Positions 1-8,359 of a stretch of 64,000 nt of DNA are shown here, in pieces. Origin of the DNA: Pseudomonas beijingensis. GTDB lineage: Bacteria > Pseudomonadota > Gammaproteobacteria > Pseudomonadales > Pseudomonadaceae. The notes under the pieces are model-generated. The model did not search any database, had not been told where the DNA came from, and saw only the letters and a list, made by a program, of their open reading frames with translations. Every line of letters begins with the position of its first letter. Within the stretch, counting starts at the first letter, position 1. A program made the position numbers and the translations under genes. Location of the stretch: positions 3,414,001 through 3,478,000 of the forward strand of contig NZ_CP117425.1 of NCBI RefSeq assembly GCF_030687295.1, in the 5' to 3' direction.

Positions 1-697
1 TGAGGTCCGGGGCCTTCAGCAGTTGCAGGTGGGCATGGCTGTTGAAGGAAGCCAGGGCCACCTCGCGGCCCCTGAATTTCAGGTGGTTGAGCGAGGTGTT
101 GACGATTTGCCAGTTCAGTTCGAAGGCCTGTCGGGCCGGTATCTGGGTGATCAGGTGGAGCAGGGCGGTGATGGTGCCGCCGGAGGTGAACACGGCGATC
201 TTGTGGGTGTTGTCGGCTTGCTCCAGGATGCGCTGCAGGCCCGCCTGGACCCGCTCGACGAACCCCAGCCAGCTTTCGAGACCGGGTGGGTCATACCGGC
301 CGCTGAGCCAACGCTCGACGATCAGCACGAAGATGCGCTGGAATTCGGCGCGGTTCTGCGCGGCGTTGCGCAGGATATGCAGCGCCTCGGGCTCCTGAGG
401 GAGCATGTCCGGCAGCAGGGCGCGAATGACCGGGTCGGCATCGAACTCGTTGAACGCCGGGTCGATTTCCAGCTCGGGGACCGGCATGCCGGCGGCGGAC
501 ATCTGGCCCAGCGCACCGACGGCGGTATCCTGTTGGCGCCGCAGGTCACCCGAGAGGCAGCGGTCGAATACGACACCGAGCTCGGCCAGATGGCCGCCGA
601 GCACTTGCGCCTGACGTACGCCATTGGGCGAGAGGACATCGTAGTCGTCCGCACCAAAGGAGGCCTGGCCATGTCGAATCAGATAGATACTGCCCAC
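1..697 (-). CDS. histidine phosphatase family protein (3' end cut by window)
   Basis: Phosphoglycerate-mutase-like phosphohydrolase of the histidine phosphatase superfamily; the substrate cannot be told from sequence. The minus-strand reading is open from a GTG at 695-697 to the window edge. It opens with GSIYLIRHGQASFG, whose RHG motif carries the phosphorylated histidine. Further on it has the FTSGGTI segment that resembles the family's second catalytic region. About 232 codons are visible, close to the usual full length, so only the last few residues are missing. No ATG lies upstream in frame, so the GTG is the best start. It is divergent from sohB. Confidence 0.8.
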   Translation of the reverse strand, partial: MGSIYLIRHGQASFGADDYDVLSPNGVRQAQVLGGHLAELGVVFDRCLSGDLRRQQDTAVGALGQMSAAGMPVPELEIDPAFNEFDADPVIRALLPDMLPQEPEALHILRNAAQNRAEFQRIFVLIVERWLSGRYDPPGLESWLGFVERVQAGLQRILEQADNTHKIAVFTSGGTITALLHLITQIPARQAFELNWQIVNTSLNHLKFRGREVALASFNSHAHLQLLKAPDL

Positions 698-923
698 GTC
701 CGCGTCATCCCGGTACGTTGAAGGTTTGGCGAGGTTATGGGGATGGCGGTGAGCTGTCAATGAAAAAACATACGCTTGTTTGAAATGTCCGTTGCAGCCT
801 TGTCTTGCCTCGCTCGCGTCAAGGTAACCATAGGTTTCTTGGCTGGTCGCGGCGCAGGCGCATGGGTATGCTGGGACCGTTACGCGCCTGCGTTCAGTGG
901 CGCATTGCATTTAAGGAGTTGCT

Positions 924-1955
924 GTGGAGTTTTTCATCGAGTACGCCGGTTTCCTGGCCAAGACCGTGACGCTGGTGATCGCCATCCTGGTGGTGCTGGC
1001 CAGTTTTGCTGCGCTGCGCAGCAAGGGGCGGCGCAAGTCGTCCGGCCAGTTGCAGGTGAGCAAACTCAACGATTTCTACAAGGGGCTGCGCGAGCGCCTG
1101 GAGCAGACGCTGCTGGACAAGGATCAGCTCAAGGCCCTGCGCAAGGCCGAAGGCAAGGCTGAAAAGGCCGGGAAAAAAATCAAGGACAAGGCGGCGGCCA
1201 AGCCACGGGTGTTCGTGTTGGACTTCGACGGTGACATCAAGGCCTCGGCCACCGAGAGCCTGCGTCATGAAATCACCGCGCTGCTGACCTTGGCAACGCC
1301 CAAGGATGAAGTGGTGCTGCGCCTGGAAAGCGGCGGCGGCATGGTCCACAGCTACGGCCTGGCCTCGTCGCAACTGGCGCGAATCCGTCAGGCCGGCGTG
1401 CCGCTGACCGTCTGCATCGACAAGGTCGCGGCCAGCGGCGGCTACATGATGGCGTGCATCGGCGAGAAGATCATCAGCGCGCCCTTTGCGATCCTGGGCT
1501 CCATCGGCGTCGTCGCGCAATTGCCCAACGTCAACCGTCTGCTGAAGAAACATGACATCGATTTCGAAGTGTTGACGGCCGGCGAATACCAACGCACGTT
1601 GACGGTGTTCGGCGAAAACACCGAGAAGGGCCGGGAGAAATTCCAGGAAGACCTGGACATCACCCATGAGCTGTTCAAGAACTTCGTGTCCAACTATCGC
1701 CCGCAACTGGCCATCGATGAAGTGGCGACAGGTGAAGTCTGGCTGGGTGTCGCGGCGCTGGGCAAACATCTGGTGGACGAGCTGAAAACCAGCGATGAGT
1801 ACCTGGCCGAACGGGCCAAGGGCGCCGAGCTGTACCACCTGCACTACGCCGAACGCAAAAGCCTGCAGGAACGCATTGGCATGGCGGCCAGCGGTTCGGT
1901 GGACCGCGTGCTGCTCAGCTGGTGGAGCCGCCTGACCCAGCAGCGGTTCTGGTAA
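924..1955 (+). CDS. sohB: SohB, inner-membrane S49-family protease
   Basis: Signal-peptide-peptidase-like serine protease anchored in the inner membrane. The 343-residue length matches the family. An N-terminal membrane segment (about residues 8-30) is followed by a basic, Lys-rich linker and then the S49 domain. The nucleophile is Ser171 in VAASGGYMMA, and the conserved GGG and GSIGV stretches are present. The start is GTG at 924, with an AAGGAG ribosome binding site at 913-918. It stands alone between a divergent phosphatase and a REP array. Confidence 0.92.
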   Translation: MEFFIEYAGFLAKTVTLVIAILVVLASFAALRSKGRRKSSGQLQVSKLNDFYKGLRERLEQTLLDKDQLKALRKAEGKAEKAGKKIKDKAAAKPRVFVLDFDGDIKASATESLRHEITALLTLATPKDEVVLRLESGGGMVHSYGLASSQLARIRQAGVPLTVCIDKVAASGGYMMACIGEKIISAPFAILGSIGVVAQLPNVNRLLKKHDIDFEVLTAGEYQRTLTVFGENTEKGREKFQEDLDITHELFKNFVSNYRPQLAIDEVATGEVWLGVAALGKHLVDELKTSDEYLAERAKGAELYHLHYAERKSLQERIGMAASGSVDRVLLSWWSRLTQQRFW

Positions 1956-1982
1956 TTCGGGAGCGGGTTCACCGCTAACCCG

Positions 1983-2341
1983 TGTGGGAGCGAGCTTGCT
2001 CGCGATAGCGGCGGTACATCCAACAGAGATGCAAGCTGACCCACCGCCATCGCGAGCAAGCTCGCTCCCACAGTGGGTCTGAGGTGGGCTGAAGCGCCGG
2101 GCTCACCGCTATCTCTTTGTGGGAGCGGGCTCGTCGGATAGCGGCGGCACATCCAACAGAGATGCAAGCTGACCCACCGCCATCGCGAGCAAGCTCGCTC
2201 CCACAGTGGGTCTGAGGTGGGCTGAAGCGCCGGGCTCACCGCTATCTCTTTGTGGGAGCGAGCTTGCTCGCGATAGCGGCGGTACATCCAACAGAGATGC
2301 AAGCTGACCCACCGCCATCGCGAGCAAGCTCGCTCCCACAG
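1983..2341. repeat. triplicated REP doublet, 135-bp period
   Basis: Three consecutive copies of a REP doublet begin with TGTGGGAG at 1983, 2118 and 2251. Each has a GAGCGAGCTTGCTCGCGAT-type arm, a shared spacer containing ACATCCAACAGAGATGCAAG, and the inverted arm ending GCTCCCACA. The segment between doublets, with TGGGTCTGAGGTGGGCTGAA, is also duplicated. The 135-bp and then 133-bp periods therefore show true tandem duplication, not independent insertions. Copy 2 has lost 2 bp and drifted in its first arm. No gene lies in 1956-2424. Confidence 0.9.
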
Positions 2342-2372
2342 GGGGCGGTGGTGGACTCGAGACACCGAAAAC

Positions 2373-2412
2373 AAAAAAGCCCTGAACCGGCACACCCGGA
2401 TCAGGGCTTTTT
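2373..2412. terminator. bidirectional terminator
   Basis: AAAAAAGCCCTGA, an inner stretch, then TCAGGGCTTTTTT form a stem with an A-tract on one side and a T-tract on the other. It can end transcription of the DUF934 gene on the minus strand and of anything arriving from sohB on the plus strand. Confidence 0.85.
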
Positions 2413-2424
2413 CATGGGGCTGTT

Positions 2425-2919
2425 TCAGCGACGACGGAACAGTGGCAGCGGCTCGTCAGTGGCAGCCTGGTAGGTCACCGAGAAGTCCTTGAGGCTTTCG
2501 AGGGCTTCGTAAGGGTCTTTGTCGGCGCGCAAGGCAAAGGCGTCGAAACCGCAACGGCGCATGTAGAACAACTGGTCACGCAGCACGTCGCCAATCGCCC
2601 GCAGTTCACCCTTGAAGCCATAGCGGTCACGCAGCAGGCGGGCGTTGGAGTAGCTGCGTCCGTCGGTGAAGGCCGGGAAGTTCAGGGCGATGACCTGCAA
2701 CTGATTGGCGTCGTCGCCGATCTCCTCGGCTTCCTCGTCGGCGTCCAGCCACACACCCAGGCCGCCGTCGCGGGCCTTGAGGGCGTGGGCATGATCGCGC
2801 CACAGGGCCAAGGGCACGATCAGGTCGTCACAGTTGGAGATGCCATCGAAGGTCGCGTCCTTGGGCAGCAGGTGCCAGGTTTCGTCGATGACCTCGTTGT
2901 TCTTAATGATTCGCTGCAT
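2425..2919 (-). CDS. DUF934 domain-containing protein
   Basis: Small soluble protein of the DUF934 family, which typically sits beside sulfite/nitrite reductase genes in pseudomonads; its biochemical role is not established. The start MQRIIKNNEV at 2919 is preferred over an upstream in-frame ATG because it matches the family N-terminus, giving 164 residues. It overlaps the 3' end of cysI by 17 bases, so it is translationally coupled to it. A role in assimilatory sulfite reduction is inferred from context. Confidence 0.85.
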   Translation of the reverse strand: MQRIIKNNEVIDETWHLLPKDATFDGISNCDDLIVPLALWRDHAHALKARDGGLGVWLDADEEAEEIGDDANQLQVIALNFPAFTDGRSYSNARLLRDRYGFKGELRAIGDVLRDQLFYMRRCGFDAFALRADKDPYEALESLKDFSVTYQAATDEPLPLFRRR

Positions 2920-4561
2920 AGACGCGTTCCTTGAAGAGGTCGATGCCAATACGTTGGTAAGTGTCGATGAAGCGCTCGTCTTCGGTACGTTGCTCGATGT
3001 ACACGTCGATCAGCTTCTCGATCACGTCAGGCATGTCATCCTGAGCAAACGACGGGCCGAGGATCTTGCCCAGGCTGGCGTCGCGGCTACCGCTGCCGCC
3101 CAGGGAGACCTGGTAGAACTCTTCGCCTTTCTTGTCCACGCCCAGGATGCCGATGTGGCCGACGTGGTGGTGACCACAGGCGTTCATGCAGCCGGAAATG
3201 TTCAGGTCCAGCTCGCCGATGTCAAACAGGTAGTCCAGGTCGTCGAAACGACGCTGGATCGATTCGGCGATAGGGATCGACTTGGCGTTGGCCAGCGAGC
3301 AGAAGTCGCCGCCGGGGCAGCAGATCATGTCGGTAAGCAGGCCGATGTTCGGGGTGGCGAAGCCTTGCTCGCGCAGCTCGCCCCACAAGGTGAACAACTG
3401 ACTCTGTTCAACGTCCGCCAGGATGATGTTCTGCTCGTGGGAGGTGCGCAGTTGGCCGAAGCTGTAGCGCTCGGCCAGGTCGGCCACGGCGTCCAGTTGC
3501 TTGTCGGTGATGTCGCCCGGCGCGACGCCGGTCGGCTTCAGGGACAGGGTCACCGCGACATAACCCGGCTTCTTGTGGGCCAGGGTGTTACGGGTGCGCC
3601 AGCGGGCGAAGCCTGGGTGTTCCTTGTCGAGGGCCGCCAGCTCTGCGTCCTGGTTGCCCAGCGCTTTGTACTGCGGGTCGACGAAGTGTTTGGCGACGCG
3701 ATGCACTTCGGCCTCGGTCAGGGTGGTCTGGCCGCCACGCAGGTGAGCCATCTCGGCTTCGACCTTCTCGGCGAACACCTCAGGGGTCAGGGCCTTGACC
3801 AGGATCTTGATCCGCGCCTTGTACTTGTTGTCGCGCCGGCCGTAGCGGTTGTACACCCGCAGGATCGCATCGAGGTAGCTCAGCAGGTCCTGCCACGGCA
3901 GGAACTCGTTGATGAACGCGCCGACCACCGGGGTACGCCCCAGGCCGCCGCCCACCAATACACGGAAGCCCAGCTCGCCGGCCGCGTTGTAGACCGTCTC
4001 CAGGCCGATGTCATGGACTTCGATGGCCGCACGGTCCGAGGTCGAGCCGTTGATGGCGATCTTGAACTTGCGCGGCAGGTAGGCGAATTCCGGGTGGAAC
4101 GTCGTCCACTGGCGAACGATTTCGCACCATGGCCGCGGGTCGATCAACTCGTCGGCCGCGACACCGGCGAACTGGTCGGTGGTGACGTTGCGCAGGCAGT
4201 TGCCGCTGGTCTGGATCGCGTGCATCTGCACGGTGGCCAGCTCGGCCAGGATCTGGGGCACATCTTCCAGGGCCGGCCAGTTGTACTGGACGTTCTGCCG
4301 GGTACTGATGTGGGCATAGCCCTTGTCATAGTCACGGGCAATTTGCGCCAGCTTGCGCACCTGGCGCGAAGTCAACTGGCCGTAAGGCACAGCCACGCGC
4401 AGCATCGGGGCGAAGCGCTGGATATACAGGCCATTCTGCAAGCGCAGAGGGCGGAATTCTTCTTCGCTCAGCTCGCCTGCCAGATAGCGTCGGGTCTGAT
4501 CACGGAACTGCTTGACGCGGTCCTCGATGATTCGCTGATCGTACTCGTCATATACGTACAT
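2903..4561 (-). CDS. cysI: sulfite reductase hemoprotein subunit (nitrite/sulfite reductase)
   Basis: Cytoplasmic assimilatory sulfite reductase that reduces sulfite to sulfide with a coupled siroheme and [4Fe-4S] cluster. The product has 552 residues and begins MYVYDEYDQR. The cluster/siroheme cysteines appear as CCPGGDFC (about residues 412-419) and GCMNAC (about 453-458), followed by HHHVGHIG. Earlier ferredoxin-like repeats carry the usual TRQN and GNCLRN motifs. An in-frame ATG 30 codons upstream (4651) is less likely because that extension looks non-conserved. It forms an operon with DUF934. Confidence 0.93.
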   Translation of the reverse strand: MYVYDEYDQRIIEDRVKQFRDQTRRYLAGELSEEEFRPLRLQNGLYIQRFAPMLRVAVPYGQLTSRQVRKLAQIARDYDKGYAHISTRQNVQYNWPALEDVPQILAELATVQMHAIQTSGNCLRNVTTDQFAGVAADELIDPRPWCEIVRQWTTFHPEFAYLPRKFKIAINGSTSDRAAIEVHDIGLETVYNAAGELGFRVLVGGGLGRTPVVGAFINEFLPWQDLLSYLDAILRVYNRYGRRDNKYKARIKILVKALTPEVFAEKVEAEMAHLRGGQTTLTEAEVHRVAKHFVDPQYKALGNQDAELAALDKEHPGFARWRTRNTLAHKKPGYVAVTLSLKPTGVAPGDITDKQLDAVADLAERYSFGQLRTSHEQNIILADVEQSQLFTLWGELREQGFATPNIGLLTDMICCPGGDFCSLANAKSIPIAESIQRRFDDLDYLFDIGELDLNISGCMNACGHHHVGHIGILGVDKKGEEFYQVSLGGSGSRDASLGKILGPSFAQDDMPDVIEKLIDVYIEQRTEDERFIDTYQRIGIDLFKERVYAANH

Positions 4562-4852
4562 ATAAGTCTCGGTCTCAGGCTTGGGCCGATCAGAAACAGC
4601 TGCATGTTGGCTCGCTGGAATCGGGTTCTGCCTCGGCAATTCTGCGCGCACGGCCGCGCACTCCTAGGGGAGCCGGTGCAAGATACCTGTTTTGAGTTAT
4701 GCGCAAAAGTGATGTTTGAGTATATGTAAAGAACCAAATCGACTAATGAGATTGATTATTGCCTAACCCACATTTGTCGTACGGGCAATCATCGTCTTAA
4801 CTGTGGTCGAGTCCCTATGCAATCACCTACAAAACCGACAAGAGGCGATGCA

Positions 4853-4966
4853 ATGAGCAATCCGACCAAAGCAAGGAAAAGCGACAGTACTGTTGATGCC
4901 TGGGCCATTTTGTTCCTGATTATCCTGGTGGTGGGCACCGCAGTATTCTGGGTCAGTCATCAATAA
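4853..4966 (+). CDS. small single-pass membrane protein, 37 aa
   Basis: Short ORF MSNPTKARKSDSTVDAWAIL... preceded by AGAGGCG. It has a polar N-terminus and one hydrophobic segment (about residues 17-34) ending WVSHQ. It lies divergent from cysI in an otherwise empty 290-bp interval. The clean ribosome binding site and membrane segment suggest a real gene. Function unknown. Confidence 0.6.
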   Translation: MSNPTKARKSDSTVDAWAILFLIILVVGTAVFWVSHQ

Positions 4967-5064
4967 GTTCGAGCCGTTGCAGGCCACATGAAGGTCTCGT
5001 GTTCATGTGCCCGTTCGCCACCCGGGTCGTTATACTGGGTGGCGTATTATTCGGGGCGGGCGGG

Positions 5065-6204
5065 ATGTCGAAGTTTATCTGCAGGCTATTTGGGCTGTTA
5101 TGCCTGTCATTCTGGGCTCAAGCCCAGACCGCCAGTGCGGTGTCTGCTTCGGCCGAGGTTTTGGCCGCCGGGTCGGTTGCCCCTTCAGTCGTGTTCCTTA
5201 ACCCGGGGCACTCCACCGAGCCCTTCTGGGTCAACTACACCGAATTCATGCAAGCGGCGGCAAGCGGACTGGGTTTGCGGCTGCGCGTGGAATATGCCGA
5301 GCGCGATCCCCAGGCGATGATTCGCCAGGCACGCGAAGTCGTCACGGCGAAAGACCGTCCAGACTACCTGGTATTGGTCAACGAACAGTATGTCGCCCCG
5401 CGAATCTTGCAGTTGGCGCAGGGCAGTGGGGTCAAGCTGTTCCTGGTGAACAACACCTTGACCAGTGACCAGAGTCGCCTGCTGGCAGAGAGCGGTAACC
5501 CGCCTCCCGAGCTGCTAGGCAGCCTGGTGCCCAACGACGAACGCAGTGGTTACCTGATGCTCAAGGAACTCTTGCGCCAATACGGGCCGCTGGCGCCTGG
5601 GCAGACGCTCGACTTGCTGGCCTTTTCCGGGAGGAAATTCACCCCTTCGGCGCAACTGCGCGAGAAAGGCCTGCTCCGGGCGTTGGCCGAGCACCCGCAA
5701 GTGCATCTGCGTCAATTGGTCTATGGCGAGTGGAGTCGCGACCGGGCTCATGATCAGGCGAGCCAGTTGGTCAAGCGCTATCCGCGGACCGAGCTGGTCT
5801 GGTCGGCCAACGATGAAATGGCCCTGGGTGTCATGCAGGCGTTCGAGGAGGCAGGTCGCCAGCCAGGCAAGGATGTGTTGTTCAGCGCGATGAACAGCTC
5901 CAGGGCGGCCCTCCAGGCACGTATCGACGGGCGCTTGAGCGTTCTGTTCACCGGTCATTTCAGCTTGGGTGGCTTTGCCATGGTGCTGCTCCATGATCAC
6001 GCCCGAGGCGTCGACCTCGCACGCCACGGCGGCTACAACCAGCAGGTCGACCTGATGCAATCCCTCGATCCGGCCCGCGCCCGCATTTGGTTGAACATGA
6101 ATCCCGCCAAGGACTACCGCCTGGACTTCAAGCGCTTCAGCCTGGTGTCCCACCCGGATGGCGAGCGCTATGCCTTTTCGCTCGATGCGCTGGGGCGTCG
6201 CTAG
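5065..6204 (+). CDS. periplasmic type-1 substrate-binding protein (sugar-binding-like)
   Basis: Secreted binding protein of the periplasmic binding protein type-1 fold. The chosen start MSKFICRLF (residue 23 of the longest reading) gives a signal peptide ending near FWAQAQTA and a 379-residue precursor. NPGHSTEPFW near the N-terminus and WSANDEMALGVMQAFEEAG near the hinge are typical of sugar or autoinducer-2-like binding proteins. No permease or ATPase gene is adjacent, so it may feed a signalling protein, not a transporter; that is inference. The ligand is unknown. Confidence 0.78.
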   Translation: MSKFICRLFGLLCLSFWAQAQTASAVSASAEVLAAGSVAPSVVFLNPGHSTEPFWVNYTEFMQAAASGLGLRLRVEYAERDPQAMIRQAREVVTAKDRPDYLVLVNEQYVAPRILQLAQGSGVKLFLVNNTLTSDQSRLLAESGNPPPELLGSLVPNDERSGYLMLKELLRQYGPLAPGQTLDLLAFSGRKFTPSAQLREKGLLRALAEHPQVHLRQLVYGEWSRDRAHDQASQLVKRYPRTELVWSANDEMALGVMQAFEEAGRQPGKDVLFSAMNSSRAALQARIDGRLSVLFTGHFSLGGFAMVLLHDHARGVDLARHGGYNQQVDLMQSLDPARARIWLNMNPAKDYRLDFKRFSLVSHPDGERYAFSLDALGRR

Positions 6205-6290
6205 TACGGCGGCTCAGTACGGGAGGGGAGACGGGCAATGTGACTGTTTCGGTTCGAAAGAGACCGAGTTCCATACTGTGCAGATACGTT

Positions 6291-6509
6291 CTATACACCC
6301 GCAAAGTACAGCACCAAATTGACGATCCCATACAACGTCAACCCGAAAACCACCGTAAACAGGATGCCGAGGACTATGAAGTGACTCGGCTTGCCGTGGG
6401 TGAAGTCGCGGGCGCGGTTCTTGCCGCTTTGCACGCCAAAGGCCGCCGCTCCCACGCTGTGGAGCATTTGCCAGAGGGTTGGCGGCTTGTTGTCGACTGG
6501 ATCGTCCAT
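6291..6509 (-). CDS. DUF2970 family small membrane protein
   Basis: A 72-residue protein starting MDDPVDNKPPT. It has the DUF2970 core (LWQMLHSVGAAAFGVQSG...) and one C-terminal membrane helix (about residues 48-69). The start at 6509 is supported by a GAGGGA ribosome binding site; a start 6 codons upstream (6527) is possible. Function unknown. Confidence 0.8.
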   Translation of the reverse strand: MDDPVDNKPPTLWQMLHSVGAAAFGVQSGKNRARDFTHGKPSHFIVLGILFTVVFGLTLYGIVNLVLYFAGV

Positions 6510-6658
6510 AAATCCCTCGTCTGCCATGTGTTTGGGACAAGCATAGACAAAAGATCGCAGCCTGCGGTAGCCCAATCGTCAACGACTGGCGTTGACCTTC
6601 AAGGTGTTTGCTCCGGCCGAGGTGAATAGCGGAATCCAAATCTTGTGAACCTCTCGTC

Positions 6659-6682
6659 GCCACTGTCATTTCTGACAGTGGC
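6659..6682. other. 10-bp perfect hairpin upstream of the metalloprotease
   Basis: GCCACTGTCA, loop TTTC, TGACAGTGGC forms a perfect 10-bp stem 55 bp before the protease start. There is no T-tract, so it could be an operator or an mRNA structure and not a simple terminator. No factor can be named. Confidence 0.45.
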
Positions 6683-6736
6683 TGTCCAGGTGTAATGGGA
6701 TCAGCCTCAGGGTTCTTGTCATACAAGGACTACGCC

Positions 6737-8206
6737 ATGAACATTGGAAATTCGTTCGCAGCAGCGGGTTTTTCCCGTTTGGCTGCGCTTGCGTTTGCGC
6801 TCGCTCTACCCAGCCTCGTCAGCGCGACAACCAATAGTCGTGAGGAATCGCCACAAGCAACGTCTGCCAGCGTGTATGCCGATGTGATCGGTAGCGCACG
6901 CTTTGAGCGCTCAGCGATCAAGGTTGAGCAGGGTTATACGGTAGAAAGCGGCAATTTATATACTCGCGACGGTGAGACTGGCTCATTAGTGGTGGTCAGG
7001 TCACCTGACGGTACGGTCACCGCGATTGTCGATGAGCCCGGCAAACGTGGTTTGCTAGTGGTCGATGCGCAGGGGAAAAGCACTTTTACCCCAGAACCGC
7101 CCTATGACTATATGACCCCTGACACCGTTGAGATGTCTGAGACTTCACCGCCTGCGAAGGACAATTCAAAGGCCGGCGAGACGCGCTATATCGATATGCT
7201 GGTGGCTTACACCGCCTATGCCTTGGGTCGATTGAACACAGACCCTGTCGCCTTTGCTCTGGCACAACTGGAGTCAGCCAATCTCGGCCTCAGGAATTCA
7301 CGGGTTGAGAGTCTTTCCTTGCGACTCGCCGCAGTAAATGTTTTTGACGTGACCCACGATACTTCGGAGGCAGGATTGCGCGCTTGGCAGACTATGCTGG
7401 CGCCTTACAGAACCCTCTATGGCACTGACGTCAGTGCAGCTTACTCCGTGGTAGGGGATGCGGGGGGAAGAGCTTTTGCGCCTGGCTATACGAGTGTTAA
7501 CAACTGGGCACAGCCAACCGCTTTTCGTCATGAAGTTGGGCACAATGCTGGCGGAATGCACTGTAATGATAATCCGGCCAGATATAATTTTGGTTATAAC
7601 AATGGCCAATCCCGGACCTACCTTTGCGGTAACGGGGCTCCTTATTATTCCACCCCCGCAGTCAATGATGCTCATGGTTTGCCGTTGGGCAACAGCCAAA
7701 CTGCAGATATGGCCCGTGTATGGAGGGAAAATACCACGCGTCTGACTAGTTATAAGGCAGAGTTGCCGGGCTTGCGCATGATGCTTGTCAGTCATCCCGG
7801 TAATACCTATGGGCAAGCAGCTGCTGTGCTCAGTATTCCTGGCGGGGAATCGACAAACGTCGCCATCGTTGCCCTATCGCCAGAGGTAGGCCCGATAAGG
7901 CTCGTGGCAAATGGCTTGGGAAATTCCTCGCTACTTTCTGTGAAGTTACTAAATGCCGAAGGCAATGACGTAACTGTCAGGCTCCGAGCCAGCCGTCTCA
8001 AGGAAAGATGCAAATCACCCATGAATGTTTATGCAGCTTGTACAGGTCCTTTTACAACGATTCTTCGGCTTGAATATACCTCCATTGATATTGGTAATGC
8101 CGATTTGTTGCCAGGTTATTACAACGGTCTACTTGAATTGGAAGCTCAAAGTCCTGATTCTGATTGGAAAATACCCATAAAGGTGGCTGTTTCGCTGCGC
8201 AAATAA
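6737..8206 (+). CDS. secreted zinc metalloprotease, reprolysin/M12-like
   Basis: A 489-residue exported protease. A signal peptide (LAALAFALALPSLVSA) precedes a propeptide-like region. The zincin motif HEVGHNAGGMHC (HExxHxxGxxH, followed by Cys) lies near residue 265, and the metzincin fold continues downstream. The C-terminal ~150 residues have no catalytic motif and may be a binding domain. The start at 6737 has AAGGA upstream. Base composition and codon choice (AAT, TAT, GAT) are visibly AT-richer than the flanks, suggesting horizontal acquisition. Substrate unknown. Confidence 0.8.
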   Translation: MNIGNSFAAAGFSRLAALAFALALPSLVSATTNSREESPQATSASVYADVIGSARFERSAIKVEQGYTVESGNLYTRDGETGSLVVVRSPDGTVTAIVDEPGKRGLLVVDAQGKSTFTPEPPYDYMTPDTVEMSETSPPAKDNSKAGETRYIDMLVAYTAYALGRLNTDPVAFALAQLESANLGLRNSRVESLSLRLAAVNVFDVTHDTSEAGLRAWQTMLAPYRTLYGTDVSAAYSVVGDAGGRAFAPGYTSVNNWAQPTAFRHEVGHNAGGMHCNDNPARYNFGYNNGQSRTYLCGNGAPYYSTPAVNDAHGLPLGNSQTADMARVWRENTTRLTSYKAELPGLRMMLVSHPGNTYGQAAAVLSIPGGESTNVAIVALSPEVGPIRLVANGLGNSSLLSVKLLNAEGNDVTVRLRASRLKERCKSPMNVYAACTGPFTTILRLEYTSIDIGNADLLPGYYNGLLELEAQSPDSDWKIPIKVAVSLRK

Positions 8207-8359
8207 TGCGAGCTTTGCAGGTTGCGTGTATTTAAAAGTTTTGTCGTGGATATGGTTTTTCCCGCTGCACGCCGAGGCCGCAGTTTGCGTCAATCATTGC
8301 ACTCCAGGATGCTCTCCACACAAGATTACGAATGAAGAGCATCCTCAATTGCCGCAGAC

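Noticed and set aside
1983..2341. Regular repeat array considered as CRISPR
   Set aside because: Repeats are palindromic REP doublets, the spacers are copies of each other, and there are no cas genes.
2834..4729. Very long open reading opposite cysI on the plus strand
   Set aside because: It is the GC-rich mirror of a well-supported gene, with biased shadow composition and no recognisable domain. Similar mirrors opposite metH (10324-12114) and cobN (21619-23487) were rejected for the same reason.
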